From Bacteroidales bacterium (GTDB lineage Bacteria > Bacteroidota > Bacteroidia > Bacteroidales > GCA-2748055), in NCBI GenBank assembly GCA_029210585.1, contig JARGFP010000014.1:41800-105799 (forward strand): 64,000 nucleotides of DNA, read 5' to 3'. The position numbers and the translations under genes are program-made. This document shows positions 1 through 8,304 of the stretch, in pieces (within the stretch, counting starts at the first letter, position 1; each line of letters begins with the position of its first letter). The notes under the pieces were generated by a model. The model ran no database searches. It had not been told where the DNA came from and saw nothing but the letters and a program-made list of their open reading frames with translations.

Positions 1-1194
1 GATGAATCCGAAGCTCACCACGCGCAGACAGGTGACTCCCGCCTGCCAGACCTCGGGTGCCTGGGCACGGTCGACGAAGAAGTTGATGAATACATGCGGA
101 ACAGATATAAACACGAGCGATACAAGGCCCAGCAGGACCATGTTCACACCGCCCACGATCCAGGCCGACCGTTCGGCACGGTCCGGTTGCTGTGCACCCA
201 GGTTTTGTCCCACAAGCGTTGCCGCGGCGTTGGCCATTCCCCAAGCCGGCAGCAGGATAAAGATGATGAGACGTATCGCGATCGTATACCCTGCGATGGC
301 CGCTTCACCCAGGCTGGTGATCACCCACACCAGGAACACCCATGAGGAGTGGGAAATAATGTTCTGACCGATCGCGCCAAGCGACAGCCTGATCACCTTC
401 AAGATCGTCTTCAGCTGCAACCGGACATCTTCCAGCTTCACCTTCACCCTGTAATTTCCTTTCATCAACAGGTAGAGCTGGTAAAGCACCGCAATGCCCC
501 GTCCGATATTGGTCGCAATGGCCGCTCCCCTGATCCCGAGCTCGGGGAATGGTCCCCACCCGAAAATCAGCAGCGGATCCAGCGCAATGTTCAGCAGGTT
601 GGCGATCCACAGTACCCGCATGGAGATCGCGGCATCACCAGAGCTACGGAAAACGGCATTGATGACAAACAGCAGCATGATCACCGCGTTCCCTCCAAAC
701 ATGATCATCGGGTACTGGTATCCCATTTCAATGGTTGCCTCGGAGGCCCCCATGAAACGCAACATATCTTTGGCATAGATGATACCTATGACACTGTATA
801 CCAATGATATTGCCACTGAGGCAATGATTGCCTGGACCGCAGCCTGGGCGGCCTCACGCGGACGCTTCTGCCCGATCCTCCTGGATACAAGCGCAGTGGT
901 ACCCACGCCGAGACCCATCCCGATGGCATACACAATGGTCATGAGCGACTCGGTGATGCCCACCACAGCCACCTCCCGGGGCCCGAGACGGGAAACAAAG
1001 TAAATATCCGCAAGCGCAAAAACAGATTCCATGATCATCTCCAGGACCATGGGAATGCTCAGCAGGATGATCGCCTTGCTGATGGGTATCTTTGTGAAAT
1101 CCTTTTCCGTGCCGCGTATGGCCTCTTTCAGATCTGACCACAGCTCACGGGAAAACAGGTTTCTTCTTATAGATTGTAATGAAGTATTGGACAT
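1..1194 (-). CDS. MATE family multidrug/cation antiporter (C-terminus outside window)
   Basis: An open frame of 398 codons runs without a stop from an ATG at 1194 to the window edge, so the C-terminus is missing (family members are usually about 450 residues). After a charged N-terminus (MSNTSLQSIRRNLF) come successive hydrophobic helices, including AIILLSIPMVLEMIMES and GMGLGVGTTALVSRRIG. The second-half repeat has GMANAAATLVGQNLGA, the pattern of the MATE/DinF fold, in which each half begins with a conserved GxxxxxxVGQN-type segment. The role inferred from the family is H+ or Na+ driven export of drugs or cationic metabolites across the inner membrane; the substrate cannot be told. Only 7 bp separate it from the acetyltransferase gene upstream on the same strand, so the two are probably co-transcribed. 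Confidence 0.9.
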   Translation of the reverse strand, partial: MSNTSLQSIRRNLFSRELWSDLKEAIRGTEKDFTKIPISKAIILLSIPMVLEMIMESVFALADIYFVSRLGPREVAVVGITESLMTIVYAIGMGLGVGTTALVSRRIGQKRPREAAQAAVQAIIASVAISLVYSVIGIIYAKDMLRFMGASEATIEMGYQYPMIMFGGNAVIMLLFVINAVFRSSGDAAISMRVLWIANLLNIALDPLLIFGWGPFPELGIRGAAIATNIGRGIAVLYQLYLLMKGNYRVKVKLEDVRLQLKTILKVIRLSLGAIGQNIISHSSWVFLVWVITSLGEAAIAGYTIAIRLIIFILLPAWGMANAAATLVGQNLGAQQPDRAERSAWIVGGVNMVLLGLVSLVFISVPHVFINFFVDRAQAPEVWQAGVTCLRVVSFGFI

Positions 1195-1201
1195 GAGATA
1201 C

Positions 1202-2326
1202 TTATAACGCGCGTTGAAAGATCCGGTAGCGTTTATACACTTCGCCTCCCATGTATTCCATCTCGGCGCGGACTTTCGTGTTGGTTTCCATCTCGAGGTG
1301 ACTGTCCATATAGGTCTTCCCTGCTTTGCGTGCCGATTCCAGCATGGCCCTGCCGAGGATGGTATCCAGTCCTTTCCCCTGGTAAGCGGGATCGACCGCT
1401 CCCAGCATCAGATTGAGCTGCGGGGATTTTCTTCCTGAAGTAAGCACCGGGATGAACCCGATCGGGAACAGGTAGCCCCTGGATTTTTTTATTCCTGCTG
1501 AAATGTCGGGCATCCCCACCACGAACGCGACAACTTTGTTCTCCTTGTTGACGATCGCCTTGATGAAACGCGGATTCAGAACCAGGATATACCGGTTGGC
1601 AAAATCGTCCATCTCCTCCGGGGTGAACGGTGTAAACCCGTAGATGCTGGTGAACGTATCGTTGACCAGGGTAAGGATGGGCCGGATGTACCTGCGCAAC
1701 TGCAGTTTCGTGTAAAACTCAACAAGGCGGAGGTCCGGATTATTCCGCTCAGCGCGCTCAGCGATTTTCAGGTACAGTTCCGGCGTCTCTTCCGGTACCG
1801 GGACTTTATATACCACCAGGTCGAGCTCCTTCTCAAATCCCATTTCCACGAGATGCTCCGTAATGTATTTAAAATTGCAGTGGGAGGCGATCACCACCGG
1901 TTCATCATACCCCTCCACCAGGTAGCCCTGCGGGTCCTTGTCGGAAAATGCCAGCGGCCCCACAAGCTTCTCCGTCCCTTTCTCACGTGCCCAGTCAGCC
2001 ACTGCCCCGATCAGTGCTTCGATCACCTCCCTGTCATCCCAGGCTTCCAGGAAATTGAACCGCGCATTGTTCTCATGCTTGTCGCGGTTGTAGTCGCGGT
2101 GGATAATCCCCATGATCCTGCCGACAAGCTCCTCCTCACGGTAAGCCAGGTAGAGCACCGTATCGCAATGCGAAAAGGACTTGTTCTTTTTTTCGCTGAA
2201 AAACACCCACTCATCGCCATACAATGGCGGGATCCAGTTGTGATGGTCCTTGTGTATCTTCGCAGGCAGATGAATGAATTTTTTCAGCTCTTGTTTCGTG
2301 GTTACAGGGCGGATGGAAATAGCCAT
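1202..2326 (-). CDS. GNAT-superfamily N-acetyltransferase-like protein (YghO-like)
   Basis: About 374 residues. The N-terminus (ISIRPVTTKQELKKFIHLP, then HHNWIPPLYGDE) and overall length resemble the E. coli YghO family, in which a degenerate and a complete acetyltransferase fold are joined. Near the C-terminus LNLMLGAVDPAYQGKGLDT carries the Q-x-x-G-x-G-like acetyl-CoA pyrophosphate loop of GNAT enzymes. The substrate is unknown. I chose the ATG at 2326 (MAISIRP); an in-frame ATG three codons upstream (2335) is equally possible. It ends 7 bp before the MATE gene and is probably its operon partner. A 190-bp gap with a tandem 26-bp duplication lies upstream. Confidence 0.75.
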   Translation of the reverse strand: MAISIRPVTTKQELKKFIHLPAKIHKDHHNWIPPLYGDEWVFFSEKKNKSFSHCDTVLYLAYREEELVGRIMGIIHRDYNRDKHENNARFNFLEAWDDREVIEALIGAVADWAREKGTEKLVGPLAFSDKDPQGYLVEGYDEPVVIASHCNFKYITEHLVEMGFEKELDLVVYKVPVPEETPELYLKIAERAERNNPDLRLVEFYTKLQLRRYIRPILTLVNDTFTSIYGFTPFTPEEMDDFANRYILVLNPRFIKAIVNKENKVVAFVVGMPDISAGIKKSRGYLFPIGFIPVLTSGRKSPQLNLMLGAVDPAYQGKGLDTILGRAMLESARKAGKTYMDSHLEMETNTKVRAEMEYMGGEVYKRYRIFQRAL

Positions 2327-2380
2327 GCAGATCATCTGGTTGGTTTCGGGATCAATGTAGTATTTTTTTCGGAAAAATGA

Positions 2381-2432
2381 TATAATGAGATCATCGCAAG
2401 GGCAAGTATAATGAGATCATCGCAAAGGCAAG
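2381..2432. repeat. 26-bp tandem duplication (2 copies)
   Basis: Positions 2381-2406 and 2407-2432 are direct copies differing at a single base (GGGCAAG versus AGGCAAG near the end). Each contains TGAGATCATCGCAA. The repeat lies in the intergenic space upstream of the YghO-like gene, which reads leftward from 2326. It may be a duplicated operator or a simple slippage event; no promoter could be assigned next to it. Confidence 0.9.
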
Positions 2433-2525
2433 CTGAGCCATTCCCCTTTCTGGTACCAGCAGGCATTTTACATTCAAATAAAAATGCAGGCATTTGTCAG
2501 CACCCGGTGCACGAGCAACTGCGCG

Positions 2526-3026
2526 TTAAAATTTACCTGCCAGCTCTTCGAGGTCTTCCCCTGCCACGCGGGTAATGATCCACTCTTTCATCTGCCTGGC
2601 TCCGAGTGAATTGTAAAATTCAATGGCCGGTGTATTCCAGTCCAGCACCACCCATTCGAAACGGGCACATCCGCGTTTTTTTGCCAGAGTAGCCAGGTAA
2701 AGCAGCAATACCTTGCCATACCCCTTTCCACGATATTCCTCGTATACGAACAGATCTTCCAGGTATATTCCGGGTCGTCCGGTGAACGTGGAAAAATTAT
2801 GAAAGAACAGCGCAAAACCTACGGCGGTATCTCCTTCATACCCTAAAATCACCTCTGCAAAACGCTGTTCACCAAAGAGGTTTTCTTTCAGGAGCTCCTC
2901 GGTGGCGACCACTTCATGCGACAGTTTTTCATATTCGGCAATTCCCCGGATCAGATCCAGGATCAGGGGAACATCGCGCTCTTCGGCATACCTGAGTTGA
3001 AAACCAGGTATGGATGTTTTAATCAT
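2526..3026 (-). CDS. GNAT family N-acetyltransferase (diamine/thialysine-type)
   Basis: 166 residues, the normal size for a single-domain GNAT enzyme. The acetyl-CoA binding motif A is clear: LEDLFVYEEYRGKGYGKVLL (R-G-K-G-Y-G), followed by FEWVVLDWNTPAIEFYNSLG, typical of spermidine/spermine or thialysine acetyltransferase relatives (the WNxxAxxFYxxLGA motif). The N-terminus reads as a standard beta1-alpha1 unit (LRYAEERDVPLILDLIRGIA). It is probably cytoplasmic, acetylating a small amine; the substrate is inferred only from the motif. It lies 11 bp downstream of the ParE-like toxin gene on the same strand. Confidence 0.88.
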   Translation of the reverse strand: MIKTSIPGFQLRYAEERDVPLILDLIRGIAEYEKLSHEVVATEELLKENLFGEQRFAEVILGYEGDTAVGFALFFHNFSTFTGRPGIYLEDLFVYEEYRGKGYGKVLLLYLATLAKKRGCARFEWVVLDWNTPAIEFYNSLGARQMKEWIITRVAGEDLEELAGKF

Positions 3027-3037
3027 AATTGCGAGGG

Positions 3038-3340
3038 TTAACGGTTTAATCGATCTTTATCAAGTTTTCTGGCAGTATGAAAGATTCTTAAAATATCTAT
3101 TTGAGATTTATTGACTAATTCATATACAATTCTGTAATTACCTGATATCAATTCTCTGATACTCCAGTCATCAAATTCTGGAACAATTCTTCCAATAAGC
3201 GGTTGTTTCTCTAACTCAGAAACGTGAAAATAAATTTTATTTACAGTAATTTGTGCATAACGGAAGGAGTCCTCAGCAATATAATCGAACACACTTTTTA
3301 AGTCTGATAGTGATAAAGGAGTCCAGTTTATCTTGACCAT
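3038..3340 (-). CDS. ParE/RelE-family toxin of a type II toxin-antitoxin pair
   Basis: 100 residues. It has the ParE/RelE-superfamily pattern: an N-terminal W-T-x-x-A/S-L-x-D-L-like segment (INWTPLSLSDLKSVFDYIAE), the PLIGRIVPEF turn, and the core strand SIRELISGNYRIVYELV followed by ILRIFHTARKL. In the family such proteins block DNA gyrase (ParE) or cut ribosome-bound mRNA (RelE). The RELISGNYRIVY core is nearer to ParE, which is an inference. Its start codon overlaps the end of the antitoxin frame by 13 bp, the usual translational coupling. Base composition here is more AT-rich than the flanking acetyltransferase genes, suggesting separate acquisition. Confidence 0.87.
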   Translation of the reverse strand: MVKINWTPLSLSDLKSVFDYIAEDSFRYAQITVNKIYFHVSELEKQPLIGRIVPEFDDWSIRELISGNYRIVYELVNKSQIDILRIFHTARKLDKDRLNR

Positions 3341-3510
3341 TTCGAGATGATTTCTCTAACATCTTCATTAGATACTAAATTTCCTTCCCTGGATTGCTTT
3401 CTGCCTTCTTCGACCTTCTCAATAAATATCAACTTTTCTATAAGTTCATCGATCGAGAACTGTGGTGGCAGTTGCTCGATGGACTTTTGCACTGTTTGTC
3501 TTGTAAGCAT
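3328..3510 (-). CDS. Antitoxin partner of the ParE-like toxin
   Basis: 60 residues from the ATG at 3510 (MLTRQTVQKSIEQLPPQFS). The open frame continues upstream to 3678, but that extension (rich in Arg, Lys and Pro) is unlike an antitoxin and overlaps the end of the gene at 3578-4714, so I take the shorter start. The sequence IDELIEKLIFIEKVEEGRKQ followed by NEDVREIISKW is the common layout of short Bacteroidota antitoxins upstream of ParE toxins: an N-terminal segment and a C-terminal helix that binds the toxin. The function is inferred from position and size. It precedes and overlaps the toxin gene. Confidence 0.8.
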   Translation of the reverse strand: MLTRQTVQKSIEQLPPQFSIDELIEKLIFIEKVEEGRKQSREGNLVSNEDVREIISKWSR

Positions 3511-3577
3511 GATTTTTATTTTAAAACAAATATACGGATTTAATGGTTTGCTGTAGTAGGGATATAATTTGTATTTT

Positions 3578-4714
3578 CTAGGTATTGTCATAAATCGAAA
3601 TATAGGCCGGACGTGCGGCGACTTCTTCCTTCTCCGCTTCAGGGAAGGCATAGAACCGGGTATAAAAACCGGCTTCAAAGGAGCCGAGGATGGTATTCAC
3701 CGGGCCCAGCCGTTTTCGCTTTTTAAAATTCAGGTATTCGGGGGCTCGGGTATCCATGATCATCAGCGCCAGGTAGTGGTCCTTCCGGGCCAGCACCCCT
3801 TCCAGCAAGCGGTATACCGCATCGCCGCGTCCTTCTTTGAACCAGATTCCCTCGATCCCGAGGAATTTCATTGCTTCATACCTGAAACGCCTGCCTATGA
3901 AGGGAATGCGCGTCAGCAATTTCACAAAACGGTCCAGGGTAGCATTCCCGATGGTACTGATCTCCCACATCTCCTCGTTGGCCTGCAACCCGGCGATGAT
4001 CTCACCATTTTCACGGAGCACATAGTAATTGTCATCCAGGAACAGGTTGTTTTCGAAATAAAATGCGTGTCCCCTGTAAAAATCCCGCAGCAGTGAACGC
4101 ATATACGGCAGCTCTGAGTCCTGCAACGGTTCCACTTCAATATTGTGGCGTTTTCGCAGCCTGCTGAACATGAATGAAAGCACGTCGCCGGTTTTTTCAT
4201 ACCCGCCGATTTCAGCAAAATTCCGCGACCGCTCATTGTTTTTTTCCACAAGACTGTACAGAATCGCTTTGGGCATTTCCTGTACATCCGGGTCAATTAA
4301 CCGTTCGGGGTTATCGTGAAAAAAATTAGCCACGTCCTTGATCAGCGAGACCGAACGGTCCCGGATGGGACGCTGCTTCACCTGCCGCCTGGTCTGCTGG
4401 CTGGTCCGCAAGGGTGCCTTGATGGAAAAATAACGTACCAGCCAGCTTTTATAGGTCTGCTCCCCTGCCCTTGTTTCGCGCAATGCATACCCGATCGACC
4501 CGAGCATGTTCCCGGAACGGCGCAGGAACACAAAATAGCAGTTCCGGATCTGCTTCAGTTTCGGAATCCCCGTGGTATGGTGGTATTGCACCCCCCCGGG
4601 CGTCCCCAGGAAAGTGGACCCGATATGATCGATCAGCTCCATTGGAGGAACGGTTTCCAGGGTAGTGGACATGGCACCCTGCTGCCAGACAGTTCTTACT
4701 GTGGACATGGACAA
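3578..4714 (-). CDS. Uncharacterised protein with GNAT-like C-terminal half
   Basis: 378 residues, not recognised with certainty. No signal peptide is visible and it is probably cytoplasmic. Near residues 205-275 ELPYMRSLLRDFYRG, then NNYYVLRENGEIIAGLQAN-type text, resembles the N-terminal half of an acetyltransferase fold. A basic stretch near residue 110 (RQVKQRPIRDRS) separates the two halves. A role in acyl transfer would fit the neighbouring acetyltransferase genes but is only inference. Start options are the ATGs at 4714, 4708 and 4672. Its upstream region is the 35-bp repeat array shared with glpK on the opposite strand. Confidence 0.6.
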   Translation of the reverse strand: MSMSTVRTVWQQGAMSTTLETVPPMELIDHIGSTFLGTPGGVQYHHTTGIPKLKQIRNCYFVFLRRSGNMLGSIGYALRETRAGEQTYKSWLVRYFSIKAPLRTSQQTRRQVKQRPIRDRSVSLIKDVANFFHDNPERLIDPDVQEMPKAILYSLVEKNNERSRNFAEIGGYEKTGDVLSFMFSRLRKRHNIEVEPLQDSELPYMRSLLRDFYRGHAFYFENNLFLDDNYYVLRENGEIIAGLQANEEMWEISTIGNATLDRFVKLLTRIPFIGRRFRYEAMKFLGIEGIWFKEGRGDAVYRLLEGVLARKDHYLALMIMDTRAPEYLNFKKRKRLGPVNTILGSFEAGFYTRFYAFPEAEKEEVAARPAYISIYDNT

Positions 4715-4725
4715 TTTTTGTTACA

Positions 4726-4871
4726 GATCATTCTATTCCAATGATCAGATTGTTGCTATAGATCATTCTGCTCCACTGATCATATTGTTGTTATAGATCA
4801 TTCTGCTCCACTGATCATATTGTTGTTATAGATCATTCTGTTCCAATGATCATATTGTTGTTATAGATCAT
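4726..4871. repeat. Four-copy 35-bp tandem array with internal inverted repeats
   Basis: Copies start at 4726, 4761, 4796 and 4831, with a partial fifth (GATCAT) at 4866. Each begins GATCATT and 14 bases later has AATGATC (copies 1 and 4, perfect 7-bp inverted arms) or ACTGATC (copies 2 and 3, one mismatch), followed by an A/T-rich stretch ending TTGTTGTTATA. Copies 2 and 3 are identical. The array fills the space between the divergent genes at 4714 (minus) and 4936 (glpK, plus). Multiple operator sites, iterated transcription-factor binding or simple expansion are all possible. Confidence 0.95.
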
Positions 4872-4935
4872 GTTTCGGCACAAATGTACCGCTGATTCAT
4901 TACAATTTTGTAATTTCAAAAATAAATACTTGCAC

Positions 4936-6438
4936 ATGATTCACAAAAAATACGTTTTATCCCTCGACCAGGGGACGACCAGTTCGAGGGCCATCCTGTT
5001 TGATCATGACGGACGGATCCTCGGACAGGCGCAAAAGGAATTCAGGCAGATCTTTCCAAAACCCGGGTGGGTCGAGCACGATCCGGAAGAGATCTGGTCC
5101 AGTCAGTCATCCGTTACCGCGGAAGTGATCGCCAAAGCGGGTGTGCGTTCTGAAGAGATCTCCTCCATCGGCATCACCAACCAGCGGGAAACCGTGGTGG
5201 TATGGGACAGGGAGACAGGCAAGCCGGTCCACAACGCGATCGTGTGGCAGGACCGCCGCACTTCGGAATACTGCAGCAGGCTGGTGGATGAAGGAAGATC
5301 CGAAATGGTCCGCAGCAAAACCGGGTTGATCATTGATGCCTATTTTTCTGCCACGAAGGCCAGGTGGATCCTCGACAATGTGGAGGGAGCGCGGAAAAAG
5401 GCTGAACAGGGCCGGCTCTGCTTCGGCACCATCGACAGCTGGCTGATCTGGAAATTCACCCGCGGAAAAACCCATGTAACAGACATCACCAACGCGAGCA
5501 GGACCATGCTGTTCAATATATACGAGGATCAATGGGACCAGGAACTGTTGCACCTGTTCAATATCCCGGCACCGATGCTCCCTGAGGTGAAAGGTTCTTC
5601 TGAACTTTTCGCCGAGACTTCGGGCGACACCACAGGTTTCAGGCTGCCGATCATGGGTGTGGCAGGCGACCAGCAGGCTGCCCTGTTCGGTCAGCTCTGT
5701 CTGGAACCGGGGATGGTCAAAAACACCTATGGAACAGGTTGTTTCCTGGTGATGAACCTGGGCGGGGAACCTGTTACCTCGAAATCCAACCTGCTTACCA
5801 CCGTGGCCTGGAAACTGGATGGAAAGATATCGTACGCCCTGGAGGGAAGCATATTTGTTGCCGGGGCGATCATCCAATGGATCCGTGATGAGCTCGGTCT
5901 GATCGGATCGGCCGCCGAGACAGAAAAGATTGCCCGTTCAGTGGCCGACAACGGGGGCGTTTACCTGGTGCCCGCCCTCACCGGTCTGGGAGCGCCGCAC
6001 TGGGACCAGTTTGCACGGGGTACCATCATGGGACTGACCCGGGGATCGGGAAAGGCGCACATTGTACGGGCTGCGCTGGAGAGCATCGCCTACCAGGTCA
6101 CCGATGTTGTCCAGGCCATGCAGGAAGATGCCGGGGAAACCATTGCAGAGCTCCGGGTGGATGGCGGTGCCTCTTCCAACGATTTCCTGATGCAGTTCCA
6201 GTCCGATATGCTGAATACGACGGTCACCCGGCCCGGGATCATGGAGACTACCGCCCTGGGTGCAGCGTACCTGGCAGGCCTGGCATCCGGGTTCTGGAAA
6301 GACACGGACGAACTGCAAAAGCAGTGGATCGCCGATAAACACTATCGTCCGGACATGGAATCAACCCACCGCAACGAGTTGCTGAACAACTGGCAGAAAG
6401 CGGTGAGCAGGGCCCTGAACTGGCTGGACCGGGAGTAG
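4936..6438 (+). CDS. glpK: Glycerol kinase
   Basis: 500 residues, matching the usual 495-505 of the family. The ATP-binding FGGY-fold signature is at the start ([15 protein letters not shown], about residues 8-22), followed by [12 protein letters not shown] and the substrate region VWQDRRT. The C-terminal half has [19 protein letters not shown] and [15 protein letters not shown]. It phosphorylates glycerol to sn-glycerol 3-phosphate with ATP in the cytoplasm. I use the ATG at 4936 ([11 protein letters not shown]); the frame is open upstream to 4870 but that part does not match the family. The dehydrogenase gene glpD follows 86 bp downstream, so the pair forms a glycerol catabolic unit; no glpF facilitator is visible here. 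Expression may be controlled through the upstream 35-bp array. Confidence 0.97.
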   Translation: MIHKKYVLSLDQGTTSSRAILFDHDGRILGQAQKEFRQIFPKPGWVEHDPEEIWSSQSSVTAEVIAKAGVRSEEISSIGITNQRETVVVWDRETGKPVHNAIVWQDRRTSEYCSRLVDEGRSEMVRSKTGLIIDAYFSATKARWILDNVEGARKKAEQGRLCFGTIDSWLIWKFTRGKTHVTDITNASRTMLFNIYEDQWDQELLHLFNIPAPMLPEVKGSSELFAETSGDTTGFRLPIMGVAGDQQAALFGQLCLEPGMVKNTYGTGCFLVMNLGGEPVTSKSNLLTTVAWKLDGKISYALEGSIFVAGAIIQWIRDELGLIGSAAETEKIARSVADNGGVYLVPALTGLGAPHWDQFARGTIMGLTRGSGKAHIVRAALESIAYQVTDVVQAMQEDAGETIAELRVDGGASSNDFLMQFQSDMLNTTVTRPGIMETTALGAAYLAGLASGFWKDTDELQKQWIADKHYRPDMESTHRNELLNNWQKAVSRALNWLDRE

Positions 6439-6524
6439 CAACGCAGTACAGTAACAGGGAATAGTAACCGGAAAGTCTGTGCCGAAAAGCACTGAATCCG
6501 GCAATAACACGCCCAACAATACAG

Positions 6525-8081
6525 ATGATGAGAGACAGAAATGCAATAATAGATGAGATCAGGAACAGGCACAAGTATGATGTCATTGTGATCGGTGGCG
6601 GCGCATCGGGTATCGGGGCCGCTGTGGAGTCCTGCCTCCGTGGTTACTCAACCCTGCTCCTGGAAAAACACGATTTCACCAAGGGGACCTCGAGCAAAAG
6701 CACCAAGCTGATCCACGGCGGGGTGCGGTACATGGCCCAGGGTGACCTGAAGATGGTGCGGGAGGCACTCCGGGAACGGGGTTACCTGTTGAAAAATGCC
6801 CCGCATATCGTGCACGACCAGCCATTCATCATTCCCAACTACCGCTGGTGGGAAGGTGTTTTTTATACCATCGGACTGAAATTCTACGACCTGCTGGCGG
6901 GCAAATTCAGCCTGGGAAAATCGGTCCACCTGGGAAAAAAGGAAGTGCTTCAGCAACTTCCCGGCATTTCTCCCCGAAAACTGCGGGGTGGTGTGCTTTA
7001 CCACGACGGACAATTTGATGATTCCAGGCTTGCTATGGACCTGTTGCATGTACTGAACAACAACGGCGGAAGTGCCCTGAATTATGCAGAAGTGATGGCC
7101 CTGGAGAAGGAAGACGACAAGGTAACCGGCGTGGTATTCAGGGATAACCACGCAAACAAGCAGTACGCCGTGCGGGCTTCAGTGGTGCTGAATGCCACCG
7201 GGGTTTGGGTAGATGATATCATGAAAATGGACCAGCCGGGACACCGCAAGACCATCCGCCCCAGCCAGGGCGTCCACCTGGTACTGAAAAAAGAATTCCT
7301 GCCGGGAGCCCACGCACTGATGATCCCTAAAACCAGCGACGGCAGGGTACTGTTCGCTGTACCCTGGCATGACCACCTGGTAGTGGGAACCACCGATACC
7401 CCCATCAACACCAGCAGTGCCGAACCCGTCGCCCTGGAAGAGGAGATCCGGTTCATTCTCGATACTGCCTCGGCCTACCTGGAAAGGAAGGTGGAACGTT
7501 CCGACGTGCTTTCGGTTTTTGCAGGATTGCGCCCGCTGGCCGCACCAAAGGACAACAGCTCCAAAACAAAGGAGATCAGCCGCAACCACAAGATCATTGT
7601 CTCAAAAAGCAGGCTGATCACCATCATCGGCGGAAAGTGGACCACCTACCGCAAGATGGCCGAGGACATGATCAATATGGCTATCAGCACCGGGCTGCTC
7701 CCTCCTTCCGTCGGCAACACAAAAGAATTCCCGGTGATGAAATCCCCTGCTGCGGAAGGACCCTACCGGCTGTATGGTGAAAATGGAATGGAGATCGCTG
7801 CCCTCGCGGAGCAGGATACCCGGAAAAAGGCACTGATCCATCCCGACCTCCCCTACTCCTGGGCCGAGGTGGAATGGATCTGTAAAAACGAGATGGTGCT
7901 GCACCTGGAGGACCTGCTGGCAAGAAGGTTGCGGGCATTATTGCTGAATGCCCGGGCAACCTCCGAAATCGCTGAAGAAGTGGCCGAAAGGTCCGCTCCA
8001 TGGCTGGGATGGACACCGGAACAGGCAGCAGCCGAAACAGTTGCATTCCGTAAACTGTCCGAAAGTTATATACTGAATTAG
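6525..8081 (+). CDS. glpD: FAD-dependent glycerol-3-phosphate dehydrogenase
   Basis: 518 residues, near the length of bacterial GlpD (about 500). The FAD-binding dinucleotide fold is at residues 20-35 (VIVIGGGASGIGAA), followed by KGTSSKSTKLIHGGVRYM, the GlpD/GlpA signature around the flavin. Later come RPSQGVHLVL, VGTTDTP and FAGLRPL, all usual for the family, and GGKWTTYRKMAED near residue 370. It oxidises glycerol 3-phosphate to dihydroxyacetone phosphate at the inner membrane and passes electrons to the quinone pool. It follows glpK by 86 bp on the same strand. The start could be either of two adjacent ATGs. Confidence 0.96.
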   Translation: MMRDRNAIIDEIRNRHKYDVIVIGGGASGIGAAVESCLRGYSTLLLEKHDFTKGTSSKSTKLIHGGVRYMAQGDLKMVREALRERGYLLKNAPHIVHDQPFIIPNYRWWEGVFYTIGLKFYDLLAGKFSLGKSVHLGKKEVLQQLPGISPRKLRGGVLYHDGQFDDSRLAMDLLHVLNNNGGSALNYAEVMALEKEDDKVTGVVFRDNHANKQYAVRASVVLNATGVWVDDIMKMDQPGHRKTIRPSQGVHLVLKKEFLPGAHALMIPKTSDGRVLFAVPWHDHLVVGTTDTPINTSSAEPVALEEEIRFILDTASAYLERKVERSDVLSVFAGLRPLAAPKDNSSKTKEISRNHKIIVSKSRLITIIGGKWTTYRKMAEDMINMAISTGLLPPSVGNTKEFPVMKSPAAEGPYRLYGENGMEIAALAEQDTRKKALIHPDLPYSWAEVEWICKNEMVLHLEDLLARRLRALLLNARATSEIAEEVAERSAPWLGWTPEQAAAETVAFRKLSESYILN

Positions 8082-8130
8082 CGCTGTCGGATTAAAAAAA
8101 TGGCTTCGCGAACATGTGTGAGCGCAGCCT

Positions 8131-8220
8131 GGAGTACTTGCCGGTGCTTCCTTAAGTACTTGCCGGTGCTGTCTGGAGTAATTGCAGTCGGTGCCTGGAG
8201 TATTCCGCAGACAGTGTTTT
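8131..8220. repeat. Imperfect ~22-bp repeat array upstream of a promoter
   Basis: Four imperfect units begin at about 8131, 8154, 8175 and 8197, each opening with GGAGTA or a variant (AAGTA). The clearest copies share AGTACTTGCCGGTGCT at 8133-8148 and 8155-8170. The period of 21-23 bp is close to two helical turns, so all units face the same side of the DNA. The array ends just before the -33 element at 8233, a position suited to an activator or repressor. Confidence 0.75.
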
Positions 8221-8232
8221 GGCAGTACGCTG

Positions 8233-8263
8233 TTTGTTGGTTTGCTGTATTCCGTTATTTTTG
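8233..8263 (+). promoter_or_regulatory. Bacteroidota-type promoter (TTTG, 19 bp, TATTTTTG)
   Basis: TTTG at 8233-8236 and TATTTTTG at 8256-8263 are separated by exactly 19 bp, matching the Bacteroidota housekeeping consensus TTTG-N19-21-TAnnTTTG. Transcription would start near 8270 and leave a leader of about 35 bases before the ATG at 8305. No experimental evidence is available from sequence alone. Confidence 0.7.
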
Positions 8264-8304
8264 TGCTTACAATTTCATGTCATCAACCATTCAAACCCAT
8301 AAAA

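Noticed and set aside
4726..4871. CRISPR array
   Set aside because: Units are contiguous direct repeats with no unique spacers, and no cas genes are nearby.
5107..5877. 256-codon minus-strand frame
   Set aside because: It lies wholly inside glpK, antisense, with no family match; a composition shadow.
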